A DNA stretch of 64,000 nt from Sphaerulina vaccinii (lineage: Eukaryota; Ascomycota; Dothideomycetes; Mycosphaerellales; Mycosphaerellaceae), in the NCBI GenBank assembly GCA_022570795.1, contig JAKUDP010000008.1, positions 186,001 through 250,000 of the forward strand, read 5' to 3'. The position numbers and the translations under genes were made by a program. A model generated the notes under the pieces. It was not told the origin of the DNA and ran no database searches. It saw only the letters and a program-made list of their open reading frames with translations. This document shows, piece after piece, positions 24,701 to 36,878 of this stretch (the stretch's first letter is position 1; every line of letters starts with the position of its first letter).

Positions 24701-25739
24701 CTGTGTTCGCCTTTTGCAATGCCTTCGACAGCATCGTCTTCTTATCCTTCTCTGTTCGCTCTTTGTGTTTTGGCTTCTTGTGTCCTCCATGGCTCCCACT
24801 TCCTGACGCTCTATGTCTGTGGTGACTTCGTTCTCGTTCTGCCATCTCGGGACGTGATTCGCCTGCGACAGGCGCAGCACGTGTGGGTTGGGGAGGAACG
24901 TTGACAGGCGCCGAAGGGTTGCGCACTGTGATCACCCGCTTCTGCTTAGCCATTCCGTATGCAGAGAGCGGGTCATCGAAGTAGTCGTGATGTCCGTAGG
25001 ATGTCGCCAATGGAGTCGGAACTGTCTGGGAACTGTTGGACGGGGATTCGGTGTCATTGGGGTCGGTCAATGCGGGTGTAGTATGAAGAGGTGGCAATGC
25101 TGTTAGTGAGTCTGGTGTATAGTCCTGTCTGGATTGGCGTTTCGATCGTTCGGGACTCGATATGGGTGACGAGTAGGCGGAAGTCACATTTCTGCGCTGC
25201 GGACTGGCTCTAGGAGAGGCATCGATAGTGTTGGCAGACCGTCGCGGCGACTGATGGTGCTGCTGGCCGACGAGGGATGTCAGCACAGCACCACTGCTGG
25301 AGCGATTGCGCTTGGAGTTGACAAGGGACGCCACGCTGGAGCTGGTGGAGTGCGACCAACGATTGACAGTTCCAATGAAGCCAGACCCAGACCCAGACGA
25401 GGTGTGGTGGTCTTGGTCCGTGGACGCAGTACGCGAGGACTCGGGGGTGCTGCGCTCAAATGCCACGCTCTTCCTTCTCCTGTGCTCATGTGTTGGCATG
25501 GGATCGCGGTCCAGCCGCAGAGGGAGGAGTGTCTGGGGGTCAAAGTCGTCGTTCGACTTCCCGGATGGCACGCGCGACAGCGAACTGGGGCGCTTGATAG
25601 TGACAACAGAACCGGATGATTGCGAGGTCGAGCGCTGGCTCTGTCGGTGCGACTGCGTCTGGAGCTGATTGAACAGGGAAGGCGAGGATGCAATGGCAGA
25701 AGTCGAGTTGGCTTCAAACGGGCCTGTTGAAACCTGCAT
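21709..25739 (-). CDS. large MIT-domain protein (1281 aa), two exons
   Basis: Exon 1 is 25739-22082 and exon 2 is 21896-21709. The 185-nt intron has a GTAAGT donor and a CAG acceptor preceded by CGCTAAC, and joins in frame to LDQIARQVEDPG. The first third is a disordered Ser/Thr/Pro/Arg-rich region. A MIT (microtubule-interacting and transport) helical domain at about residues 335-410 contains KALQKANTAVLLDNAQNYEGALEAY. A long low-complexity middle follows, and a folded C-terminal region from about residue 1000 to the end includes EPFLLRPFWLMRALSSTIVH and the last exon (HAAEFFGFYICRFVLADLTQ). MIT domains usually bind ESCRT-III tails, so a role in endosomal sorting or Vps4-related traffic is inferred. 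The C-terminal module looks conserved but I cannot name it. Confidence 0.85.
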
Positions 25740-28700
25740 CGTGTTTCACGCTTCCCACGATCCGCAATGCCGATGGGCGACCCAGAATCGTAACGCTCAA
25801 CCCAAATAGGCCGCGTCTACAGCACCCGGTCGATATAGCAGGACGGAGGTGTAGACTTCGAAGAACACTTCCCCTCGAGCTCTCACACTGCAGCCCTATA
25901 CCACCAGTCCTTCGTGCGTTCGCAGATTCATGCGCGATCTGCGGGCATCCGCGACTCGTGCAAGACGCCCTCTGCACCGCGGCCCAAAAGGATCCTTTTA
26001 TGCCTCTTCTTTCCACGTATCACCCGTCAAATCGGTGGTTGTCGTGCCTGGACGATCGCCGACAGCGGCTGATTACAGACGCCGCGTCTCCACCACGATA
26101 TGTTGTGCAATCGCACTGCTGCGCTCTTTTGAGTCGCTTTGCTTCCCACCAAGTGCACTTTGCAGTTTAGACTGTCTGCATGGCCATCGTCATACAGTCT
26201 TCCCAGAATAATATGAGACGGCAACGTCCCTCTCCTCCGCTGCGTTGCCTCTCGCGCCGATTGGCGTAGTGGTGGTGGTGTTGATATGGATCACAATCCT
26301 CCCTTATTTCATAGAGTTCCCCTCTATCAGGTACGGCCGTCCTGATGTCTGCCGAACAACTCAATCTGGCTTACGGTCGCAGGGCCTGTTCGGTCTCTTC
26401 AGGCGCGTATGGCGTCAACACTTATTGAGCAACAGGCTTCCGCAGGGCAATGCTTGCGGAGCCTCGTGCAGTGTGCGATGCGATGGGGAAGAATTGGCGC
26501 GTCCAGAGGGGTTTCTGATGTTCCCTTCCTGATGTACCTTCTCTCTCGCCGGAATGGTCGCGCAATGGTATGGACTGAGGTCAATCGTCGGAGCACACGA
26601 CGTATCAAGTCGTTGACGGTGTGGGCAAGTCTAACAGTCTAAGGGACCCAGAGTACAGGGGGCGTGAGGCTCGGCGACGCAGTGATCCTTGCAATTCCGT
26701 GCCTTCCTGTCAAACAAACTCCACTCGTGCCAAAACGCTGTCCGAGCTTTCACGACTCTGCACGTTCCCAACACGTTCGTCGTATACCGATATGAGGACT
26801 AGACTGCTTGGTCTGAGGCTTTTATGAACGATATTGAACCTCACTTCTCCTTGATCAAATGCGGTGCTCCATTTTCGCGATTGTGCGCAGAATGGACTCC
26901 TCCTCGGTACTGGCCACAGTAACCTTGCGGGCTTCATGCGAAGTACTGCAAGCCCCCTGCTGCGGCATCGATAGCTACATACACGGCGTCCTTCCATAGG
27001 CGCACCTACTACTCAGGCACCGTTTCCTTTGTACCTCCGTACCGAACAACACATCGCCTTGCAGCGCATGCAGTGATGAGCATGTGTTCACTTCATCCCT
27101 ATTGCACCTTGTCATTACTCTCTCGTAGCTTCGAGTATTAGAGAACTAGCTGTCCTGTAGCGCTGAGAGGATCCGCTCAATGCTCTCGCATCAATCTATT
27201 CTGCCGACATATTTCACAGGTGCCGATCAGGCGTGGCGCTCCTGAACCAGCCAAACACTTCCATCGTCTTGTCTTCCCAGCTTGCGGTGTGGTCTCTCTT
27301 CATTGTTGCGGATTCATTCTATGCTCATCCACGGTTTACATCGTATGGATGTTGCTTCCTGTCGGCCATTCTGGCTTTCGTCAACAGCTCCCCTACCTGC
27401 ACGTCCGCGCTCCCGCAAGCGCGAAGGCCCAAGATCTGCAACGGCTGGTCTTAGTCTGCTCATCGTGAGTCTGGTGGGGAGAACGACTGGGAACACTCGG
27501 GGAAAGACTTGGGATAAAAAGTGCCCTGCCAACACCCATGAACATCAGCTAAAAGTCTTTAAATGATGTCGACCTCTTTGGGAAGTATTCAATTCTCGTC
27601 ACACCAGATCGGGCATTCTGCAAATATCGGAAGAGTATATCTCGATCGGCAAGTGCGACCTGAAGGACTTCTTTCCGAGTTCAGGCCATCTCGACAAGCA
27701 TCGCGAAAAGCTGTTGTGACTACACTCAAATGCATACTCAATCGCTAAGGAGAAGTAGCATCAACTACAGCAGAAAGTACGAACAGACGAACCAATAGCG
27801 AAATCTTTTGCCTGAAATACCGTATCCTGGACCAATAGAGTGCAAGATCTCAACCAGAGTTTTCAAGGGCGGTGTGCTGGATTGAGGGATGACTTGCAGA
27901 ACAAAGTCGACATCAGCACGCCTACAGACGGCATTGTTGCATACATGGCTTCCTTGACCTGCATACGGTACCTGCGATGCAGTCTGTCGAGATACTTACT
28001 TTGCTAGGTGCAGTCAAACTGTTCCTTATAGCTGCAGGATTCCTCACGACTGGACTGACCGAGCAGTACTGTAGAGGCCAGCTCATATTGACATGAGTCC
28101 GATGTCAAGCATATCAAGACAATTTCTCCGACAAGTTCTGCGCGCCTCAGATCATGAACCATGATTCCCGGCTTCCACGTGCAAGAGCAGGGAACTTGTG
28201 ATCAGACAAATCAATCAACGATGTCTAGAATGTCTGATCATTCTATCATACATGCTAATGCCAGCATCGCGAACATGGTACCAATTGCCACCTCCTTTGG
28301 ACATGGCGATGTTGGCCTTGGAACATGCTCGCATCTGGACGCAATGATTCACGGACAATGTGTAGTATCCCTCGCCGTCCACCTCAGAACATAGCAGCAA
28401 CCTCGTCAAGACCACTCTGGACGTACGAGTCCACAGTCGGCTGCAAGATTATGGAGTGGCACAGCTACGCAATGGACGCAAGTTGAACAACAAATGGCAT
28501 TGAGGCAGTGTCTGCCACACGCCTGAATTCTGGGAACCGCCACCAGGTATGAAGTGCATCTGTTTCGCGATATTAAAGTCACCAGCAAGTACTAGACCAT
28601 CAGCAGCCACGATGGGTTCTCTTTTGCGTCTAGTAATCGAGAGCTGTCACAATCTGTGAGATCAGTACCGGCGGGTGCAGGCAGACTGATCCCTTCTCGT

Positions 28701-29846
28701 ATGACAGGCGTGTAACATGCAAACGAATTCGTTTGAGCTTATGCGCCAGAGCCGTGATCTTCGATTACAGGTCGCAGGCATAAGTGTGCGCAAGGCCGCA
28801 CTCTTTCTACGATTGCACAACAAAACCAACGCTGTCTACTCAAGTATCAGCCAGAATGTCCACCAGAGCAGCATCTAACACTTTAGGTGTACACCTGGAA
28901 GTCAGAGTCCTGGACATACACAGGGTACTGTGAGCCCGGAGACTCTACCTGTCGCAGGTGCTGAACACGATTTCCAAGAGGCTGAGACGTCCGAGCAGTC
29001 GAATATCAATCGTATGTTATGCAGAGCCCCGCAGAGTCAGCCATGAGTGTCTCATTACTAACAGAAGTAATACGAGCACGCACAGGCATCAGCTCCAGTC
29101 CACAGGCACAGTGACAAGATGAGAGAACGTCTGGAAAAAGCTGCCAAGTCCCTCTGTCAAGAGCTTCAAGCATCGTTCGTGGAGATCCGAGTACGACATC
29201 GGGCAATGGGCGATCTCTACGTACAGGTCCGTGGTGACGGAGTCGTCCACTGCTCGAGATCGGGCCGCTTTGGCTCTTCTACATTCGAAGAAGATCGTGT
29301 GTGAGTAAGATTCGGGTTCGACATGTATGCCTAGCAGCTGACCAGACTATTAGCAGCAAATGAAGAGAATACCACAACCGCGCACACGAGTAACGTCCGA
29401 TGTACTCAGTCTGGCTTGCTGCCATCGCATTGTTATGCGAGCGTCATGCTCCCAAGCTCAAAGCACGTGGGAAAAGGCTTGACAGCCACAAGCTTTCCTA
29501 CTCAACGCTTCTTGCCACGAAGCTCACAATGGCGGCCGCCATCAGTTCTGGACTTCTACGGAGCGTGAATTGATAGGCGACTTCGAAACACATGTTCAGT
29601 CAGAATAGCCAATCATGTTGCAGACATTAACCCACGCTTTCGTCAGCTGTCACTGACTTTCGGTCATTCGTCGAAGGATGCACCTATTGCGGAAGGTCGC
29701 TACAAACGTATTCGTATGCCTGCATATCGGACCCTACTCACTAACCTCACTCGTCTTACAGTATGGAGCCACCATTGACACTTCAACAGAATATATAGCA
29801 GTGTTGCACGACGACATTGTGCTGACCCAGGACCATTCAAGTCAAC
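25740..29846. other. 4.1-kb gene-poor stretch
   Basis: Frames here are all short, overlap on both strands and show no domain, signal peptide or coherent composition. I see no tRNA, transposase, long repeat or terminal repeat. The left part is the promoter side of the MIT gene and the right part is the promoter side of the purple acid phosphatase. It may hold non-coding RNA or heavily decayed DNA. Confidence 0.45.
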
Positions 29847-31472
29847 ATGTATTTCGCTGCTCTTCTTACCGCAGCGATTGCTGTGCAAGCAGCAGTCTAC
29901 GACGATGGATACGAGACTGTCGACAGTCCCACACAACCTGTTCAGGTTCGAATGGCCTACCAGGGCGCAAACTCGATGGTGATCTCGTGGAACACATTCC
30001 AGCAAATTGCACAACCTACTGTCAAATACGGACTGGTGCCGAACTTGTTACTTCTCACGGCATCGTCGAGTGATAGCTCAACCTACCCAACATCGCTTAC
30101 ATACAATAATCACGTCAAGATCACCAATCTCTTGCCGGGAACGACTTACTACTACCTCCCTCAAGGTGGCAACGAGGCCAAGCCATACTCTTTCACCACC
30201 AGCAAGCAAACTGGCAATATGGATCCCTTCAGCGTAGCCGTCGTAGTCGACATGGGTACCTTTGGACCTCTGGGACTGAGCACAACAACTGGAGTTGGTG
30301 CAGCAAACCCATTGAAGCCAGGAGAACAAACGACAATCCAATCCATTTCGCAACAGCTTTCGACATTCGACTTCATGGTGCACCCAGGAGATCTTGCGTA
30401 CGCGGATGCCTGGCTGAAAGAGGAGATTCAGCATTACTTGCCAAACACAAGTCGATACATTAATCCTACAGTCTATGAGCATATCAATAATGCTTTCTAT
30501 GATGAGCTTATGAACATTACGGCTTATAAGCCATACATGGTCAGCCCAGGCAATCATGAAGCTAATTGCGACAATGGTGGGACCACGGACAAGTCGACTG
30601 GAACGAAATATACAGAGGCCATCTGCCCAGTCGGCCAGACGAACTTCACTGGATACCGCAACAGATGGCGAATGCCAAGTGCGCAATCTGGCGGACTTGA
30701 GAACTTCTGGTAAGTCTGCTCTCGCCTATAATGATACTTCAAATGCTAACCGTTCACCAGGTACTCCTACGACCATGGAATGGCACACTTCATCTCCATC
30801 GACACCGAAACAGACCTTGGCCACGGCCTAACCGGTCCCGACGAAGGCAGCCCAGAATTCGCCGGTCCATTCGGCCTAATGAACCAACAACTAAACTGGC
30901 TCGAAAACGACCTGAATTCCGTCGACAGAACCAAAACTCCCTGGGTAATCGTCCTAGGCCATCGACCTTTCTACAACTCCGCCGGAGGAATCTGCACGAA
31001 CTGCAGCTCAGTATTCGAACCCCTCTTCCATCAATACGGCGTAGACTTGTACTTCTGCGGCCACTCTCACGTGTACAACCGTAATGCACCCATCTATAAA
31101 GGTGTTGTGGATCCCAATGAACTCCAGAATCCTAATGCGACTTGGTACATTGTTAATGGTGCTGCTGGACATTATGATGGACTGGATACGTTGACTTATC
31201 CTTTGATGCCGTATACGCGATATGCGCAGGATCAGGAGTATAGTTGGAGTAAGCTCATCTTCCACAATTGTACGCATTTGACTCAGCAGGCGATCTACAG
31301 TGGTAGTGGTGCTGTGTATGATGAGGCGACTTTGTTCAAGAATAGGACTTGTGGTGGAAGCGGCTTTCCAGGTCTGCCGACTGGGTTGCCGACTGGGTTG
31401 CCAACGGGTATCCCGAAGAGTTACTCGACTTCCATCTCGGTGTCCATTCCTGGACTACCTAATGAGCTATAG
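29847..31472 (+). CDS. secreted purple acid phosphatase (metallophosphoesterase), two exons
   Basis: Exons 29847-30709 and 30761-31472 join in frame across a 51-nt intron (GTAAGT, GCTAAC, CACCAG) to give 524 aa. A signal peptide covers about residues 1-16 (MYFAALLTAAIAVQAA). A fibronectin-like N-terminal domain (about 25-115) is followed by the dimetal site: D135 (VVVDMG), GDLAY at 181-185, GNHE at 235-238, VLGH at 352-355 and GHSH at 388-391. All metal ligands are present. The C terminus has a repeated GLPT motif (three or four copies near 500) ahead of a Ser/Pro tail, a likely flexible or wall-associated linker. The enzyme releases phosphate from organic esters outside the cell. It converges on the secreted protein at 31570, leaving only 97 bp between stops. 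Confidence 0.93.
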
Positions 31473-31569
31473 AGAGCTGTACAATAGATAGAAATGTGAC
31501 CGATATGGTAGAGGCTGGACACGTGGTCACCAATTTACCAGTGTGGCTATGGTATATCATGTCGCTACT

Positions 31570-33213
31570 CTACGCCGTGCTCGCTCCCCACATCGTCCAG
31601 AGTACACAGCCGTTGAGCGTATTGGAGCCCAAAGCGCTACCTTCATTACCACACTTGGCTTGAATTGCTGCCATACGCCGTCGACATTCGTCACCTTTGG
31701 TGTCGAAGATCCTCGAAGCCAGACAATTATTCTGCCCAGTCCAACCATTGAACTGTGTTCGGAATCTTACAACAGTATTGCCAGTGACAATATTGTCGTA
31801 CGACTCGCCCTTGGGAACATCCTGCGTGAACTGTCCATCACTCTTGTAGTCCGGATCAACCGTGTAAGATGTGTCACAGTGCTGCTTGATACCAGCAGCC
31901 ATAGCTTCTGGGTTCATGTCTCCAGCGCGAGGATACGGATTAGCGCCACACCCTATCTCCTCCGTGATTTGTGTGGAGAGGCTGTAAATCCCACAATCGT
32001 CTGTTACGTTACCGCCGAACTTTCCAGCGTAGCCGATAAAGTCTGTGTCGCATTCATCGATCGTGCGATACAGGAAGCGTTGACACGCATCTTGATCGAT
32101 CAAGTACTGAGCCTCGCCGTCTTGCTTGCACTGAGCATCGTCAGAGTATCGCACTGCGATGTCCATATCCGAGTTGCCCAATCCTGGCTTGTAGCTCGCA
32201 CGATTCGAGATTTGTGGCGTGCTGATAGATCCGTTGAAGCGCTGGCAGAACTCTTTTATATTGTCTCGTGCTTCATCGCGATTGAAACCGGTCCCGTTTG
32301 TGACTGGCTTGCCACATGTAAGCTCCCCTTGGTCGTACTCCGGTCGGCTCTGCCAGGTGAAGCAGCTGTCATCAACTTTTCCTCCGCTCTTGGCTCCTGT
32401 ATTGGTATCGCAATCGTCAATCGCTCGACCCAAGAAAAACTTGCAATCGTCCGTGTAGACAGTTGACTCAAGAGGATCACGAGCGACGCACAGTGGGTAC
32501 TGGGTGACTGTGACATTGAGTACAACACCTGCTCCAACGTTCCACCGGTCGGTCATCGGTGCGGTTCTATTCACTGCAGTATTGTTCTTCTCTGTGCAGA
32601 AGCTATCGATCTTGGAGATGGCAACATTTCGATCGACAGTAGACTTGTCTCCGGTACTGGCCCCGTCACACGTCAACTTGTTGTTGGAGTAAAGCACGAT
32701 TGACTTCATGAGGATAGCTTGCCAATTCTTGTCAGGTAAGGTGATCATATCAGGTTGTACGACCAGACTCGAAGTTGATGTGGTAGAGGATGATGTTGCT
32801 GCGGAAGTCGTCAAAGTTGGAGGCGTGGTGACCTCTGGTGGATCAATGACCGGTGCGCCTGGCTTGGGAATAGCTAACCAAGCAGCTCCAGCAGCTAGTA
32901 TTACGGCAATCACGGTCTCTCCCGCAGTGTCGGTAGTTGTAAGAGTAGTGGCGCTCGGCAGGTCTGAGTATTCGGCCAAGGTCGTGGCGAAATATGTTGC
33001 ACTCCACGTCGATGATCCACTGGTCGTGACGACGACAGTCGACTGGGTCTGATTGATGGCAAGACCACAGCTCTGGCTCGTATCACTGGTGGTGCATGCT
33101 GCAGTGATGGCTGGTAAGGTCGCTGTGGGTGCGGGATCCTGTGGTGCTGGAGCGCAAAGTCCTATATGTGCCAAGAGAATGATTGTGGAAAGTGTCGTAG
33201 TTGTTGATAGCAT
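31570..33213 (-). CDS. secreted cysteine-rich protein with three similar modules
   Basis: A single exon of 547 aa starts at ATG 33213. The open frame extends to 33360, but 33213 begins a signal peptide (MLSTTTTLSTIILLAHIGLC). A Ser/Thr-rich linker (about 45-170) leads to three related modules. Each contains a Cys followed by a helix and a Cys-Gly-rich end: AIDDCDTNTGAKSGGKVDDS, TIDECDTDFIGYAGKFGGNV and AIQAKCGNEGSALGSN. A short hydrophobic run (VIAVILAAGAAWLAIP, about 102-117) lies in the linker. NxS/T sequons are common. I recognise the module only as a recurrent type in fungal secreted proteins and give no function. The phosphatase next door converges on it, but nothing shows they act together. 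Confidence 0.8.
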   Translation of the reverse strand: MLSTTTTLSTIILLAHIGLCAPAPQDPAPTATLPAITAACTTSDTSQSCGLAINQTQSTVVVTTSGSSTWSATYFATTLAEYSDLPSATTLTTTDTAGETVIAVILAAGAAWLAIPKPGAPVIDPPEVTTPPTLTTSAATSSSTTSTSSLVVQPDMITLPDKNWQAILMKSIVLYSNNKLTCDGASTGDKSTVDRNVAISKIDSFCTEKNNTAVNRTAPMTDRWNVGAGVVLNVTVTQYPLCVARDPLESTVYTDDCKFFLGRAIDDCDTNTGAKSGGKVDDSCFTWQSRPEYDQGELTCGKPVTNGTGFNRDEARDNIKEFCQRFNGSISTPQISNRASYKPGLGNSDMDIAVRYSDDAQCKQDGEAQYLIDQDACQRFLYRTIDECDTDFIGYAGKFGGNVTDDCGIYSLSTQITEEIGCGANPYPRAGDMNPEAMAAGIKQHCDTSYTVDPDYKSDGQFTQDVPKGESYDNIVTGNTVVRFRTQFNGWTGQNNCLASRIFDTKGDECRRRMAAIQAKCGNEGSALGSNTLNGCVLWTMWGASTA

Positions 33214-33798
33214 AGTGACGATGGGTGTGCCTTGGAAGCTGCAGAGATGTGTATGCTCGAAGCCCTTTAGTATATCTCTGTCAGAATACTCGAGATACAT
33301 CATCATGGGATATTCTCGGCACGTGAGGCTATTCTTGTGTAACTGCCCACCGCGCCGCATGCATGTATATATGCCAAGACCTTTCGCGCCTTCGAGACTG
33401 TGCCATATGTTGGTTCTCGATGCTGCGAAGCTATGAACGTGTCATTAATCGCGCGTCAATGGTCGCAGAGAAAGGTATATCCAGTTTGCCAGGAAAAGTA
33501 CTCGGGAGGACAGGTGCCTGCATGGAGCTGCACTGAGAGCTAGACGAGCCAGTACCTTGACAGTCGTTGCCGCGATGCCGCAGGTACAAGGACGTGCCAA
33601 CGACTGCATCATCTTGTGCATGCTGGTGTACTTCTCTACACTGCGCCGCAGCGTAACGCCTGGAATTTTGGTTAGCTGTGCCTCAAGTGATAGCATCGAG
33701 CCTTATGTAGCTATTCCGAGAATCTGTACTTTGGACAAAGCACTATAAGTCAGGACCATGCCGTCCGGGAGGGTCTCGCATCGCACACCATAGTCAAG
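33214..33798. other. divergent intergenic region
   Basis: This lies between the 5' ends of the cysteine-module gene (minus) and the peptidase-like gene (plus), so it probably holds both promoters. No gene is seen. Confidence 0.45.
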
Positions 33799-34886
33799 AT
33801 GTTCAAGTCTCCTTATTTCAAGATTAGATTGCACTCCATCATCATCAGCTCCGCTTATTTTCTCTGCACATCAGCCTGGTATATTGATGTTTCATGCTCA
33901 GCATTAGACCAAAGGAATATCAGAAATGCCGTCGATGAGGCACAGAGAGTCGCTCGCTATGCCGCATGGCGTGTTGATCAAGACCCACCGTCGGTAGGCC
34001 CTGAGGCCCAGCAACTCCTGGGAGATGATGCATTGTGGGAACTGAAGGGTTTGTCGCTCCTGCCTTGTACAAGTAAAGACTGACGCCAGCCCTCAGAGAA
34101 AATGGTGAAGATTCCTGTTAGCTTTGGAAACGACAATGGAGCCTAGCCCCCACCGGGAGGTAAAGCTCTTGCTGATCGCACATTGATCTTCAAGTGTGGT
34201 GGCGCTCATCTCGTGCCTGTGGCAGGCAGCGAGCAGTGGACCGATCCAGAGTTCCTGCAGATGGGTGGGTTCAATAATGGCAACCCTAACGATCGGAGTC
34301 AGCAGCCGTGCTCACAAGGATCGGGTGAGATGGCAAGGACCTACTGGACACTGGAGAGCAATGGCCCAAGATCTGTCGTTATGATGTGCCAAGGATGGCA
34401 GAACGACGTTCTGTCCAAACCTGCAACACTTGGTGGGACCTGGGCAACGCGAGACTGGACCGGTGTGGACTTCGGAAGATTCATCCATGATTGTATGTCA
34501 ATCACCGTGTTGCACGAAGCACTGCACGCCACATGGTTCTCAATATTTGATCAGCAATGTAAGTCCACCGGCAGCGCAACATCGGCACGTAATGCTGATG
34601 AGACTCCAGTGACGGGAAAGCTGCCGAGTGGAGGACCTGAGCAGTACGCATGGAGCGATATCATGAAGCTGCCCTCCGATTCCAAACAAAAGAATGCGCA
34701 CAGCTATGCTCTTCTTGCTTATGGTAAGCCCTCGGTCAAGAGTTTGGGGCCGTGCCTTCGCTGATCACTGTAGTACTGTGGCCCAAGTACCATGCAATCT
34801 CAGATGACGGCACGATGGGACTGCGACACAGAATTTCGAAGCGCTATGGGCCACTTGTCGATATGCCCAATGATCCGCATCCTTGA
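33799..34886 (+). pseudogene. secreted metallopeptidase-like gene with an in-frame TAG
   Basis: The ATG at 33799 opens a signal-anchor-like N terminus (IIISSAYFLCTSAW). The zinc motif HEALH lies in TVLHEALHATWF (about 34511-34546). A likely first intron 34049-34096 (GTTTGT, CTGAC, CTCAG) removes one stop, but a TAG at 34144-34146 remains between FGNDNGA and PPPGGKALADRTLIFKC in the same frame. A 51-nt candidate intron at 34559-34609 keeps frame whether or not it is removed. A 50-nt intron (34724-34773) leads to a good C terminus (VLWPKYHAISDDG) ending at 34886. The HExxH fits fungal secreted metallopeptidases of the deuterolysin-like type. Either the TAG is a true nonsense mutation or a 42-nt intron (34105-34146) removes it. 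Confidence 0.55.
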
Positions 34887-34919
34887 GCAGTCAGGTCCTT
34901 TGTTTTCTGTTTGAAGCCA

Positions 34920-36878
34920 CTAGAAAGGCTGTGGAGGTTGTCGATATAGGTTTCGAGCAGTAACAAGCATGTGTGAAGTGTCGTTGAGTATGGCACCCCA
35001 GTACTGTCCCAAAAATCCAGACCTCCCTTCCGCAACGCGATTCTCCGCCCGCTCGAGCTCAATACAATATAATCTCAGTCGTACAGTGCTAGGGTCCAGT
35101 TGGGCAACAAGCCGCCGCTGGTAATAGACGACCCCACTGCCGTGCGCATGCAGAGTGCGATTGGCGTACGCTGGCGGCATTGATTCGATCGAAGACTCGA
35201 ACCGTTCGAGATGAGGCATCTTTTGCCTTAAGTCCTCAAAGTCGTTTCCGACTGATTCGAGAGTAGTCTGGCTGCGAGCTGCTGCGGCATCATCGTTGTT
35301 ACTGAACTCCACCTCGCGATAGATCCGCAGTGATTTGAGGCCTGGCATATCGACACATATGTGGCCGAGAAATGTACTGTACTGCAAGCTCCGTAAGTAC
35401 TTGTGTCACGAATCATCGAAACATCTTCAGGGAACTTACATATACATCGGCGTATGGTGCATCGATTGCCAGGTGCTGCAAGTTGAGACACGTAGTATGC
35501 ATCAGCGCGAGGAAGCCTCCTGTCAGTAGTGGACGTTCAGAGGGCGGCCAACATGGGCTGGTCCACTCGTGCAAAGTCAAGCTTATCAGAAGACTTCCTA
35601 TGCCTTTGAAAAGTGCTTCGTCCACGATCCGCATCCCGTTGATCAATTTGAGGTGTTTCAAGTTCCGCAGTTGCAGCAGTACCCATTTCGTCGTCTCCGG
35701 AGGCAGTGTCTTCGAGCACATACTGTATTCACAATCGCGTCCTGAAGCAAGTACCATCTGAAGAATCGAAAGGCGGCTAGCGTTCTCGCAAATGCAGTGC
35801 AACAGACTTGCGCATGTGAGACTGAGATCTTCCAAGCATGACCAGTCGACTTCCTCGAGTGATTCGGACTCTGTCGCATCACACATGCATATGTTGCGAA
35901 GGTCCAGTCTCGCTAGCCTCAATTTCCTGTCTGGAGCAACATGAGCTGGTCGTTGGAGCCAGTCTATATTGCGAATTGGGACAAAGGTGTCAATTGGTGT
36001 TCCTCTCATGGCATGAGGGACATAGGGCCTGGGCCATGTACGTCCAGTCGCGTGAAATTGAAACTCCCTCAGAGAAGATGATGCCCACAGCAAGCCCTGC
36101 ACTATGGGCAGCAAGGAGTCACTGGCCGCAGGAAGAAGTAGGTGCAGAACTGACAGCTGCTGCGAGAAGATGCTTATGTTCTCCAGGCTGCGGAGATTAT
36201 CGTATGGACAATAGGCAAGCTTAACAAGTTCATTCGTGTTGGCGTTCTGTCTGATGAACACTCTGCATGCCGGCATTGTTCTCAATGCTTGACTGAGCTC
36301 TTCAGGAATGGGCGGCGCTGCGGACCATGAGAATGTCCGAATAGACATGCGTGATAACGCTTCTGTAAGAGCTTCTACTTGTGACCAGGTAGGATCCGAG
36401 TGGCTATATAAGTCCGGACAGGTATCGGAGAAATATCTTGCAGCGTCGTACGGCTTTGGGTTGGATTCTTTCGATTCAGGATGTCGATGCCGGGCCATAT
36501 CTTCCAGATACCAATCTTCCACAGACAGGTGGTTGACTCGTTGTCGATAGGGCCCATCGTTCTGAAGTCGGGTGAAAAGCTTCAGATTGCTTGTTGCCGA
36601 CCTTGGTGCGAGAACGAGTGGTCCAACGCTGCTGTCGATTTTTATGCGCTGCGCTAAAGTATGCCATAATTCACAGACCTTTGTGGCTGCAAACAAGGCG
36701 CTTCGGCTGGTCTCATGAACCTAGCATCAGTCAGTCTCAATATTTCGTTGTGCGTCAATGTGGTACCCACCAGATCGAAGATCTCCAGGAGTAGCTCGTC
36801 GGACAACAGAACGACTGGAGGCGGTGGTGAGGTGGCGGTACCAGCTGCCAGCCTCATCTTGCTTCTTGTGGCCACCAT
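34920..36878 (-). CDS. F-box protein (616 aa), three exons
   Basis: Exons on the minus strand are 36878-36771, 36720-35440 and 35381-34920; both junctions are phase 0. Intron 1 is 50 nt (GTGGGT, CTGACTGAT, CTAG) and intron 2 is 58 nt (GTAAGT, TTGCAG). The F-box is split by intron 1: LLSDELLLEIFDL then VHETSRSALFAATKVCELWH (about residues 24-56). The rest is rich in leucine with irregular repeats, such as LRLARLDLRNICMC and LRNLKHLKLINGM, suggesting a degenerate LRR-type substrate domain. F-box proteins hand substrates to SCF ubiquitin ligases. No substrate can be inferred. It converges on the peptidase-like gene, only 33 bp away. Confidence 0.85.

Noticed and set aside
31543..32466. 307-aa plus-strand ORF
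   Set aside because: It is the antisense of the cysteine-module gene, lacks any motif and has random-like composition.
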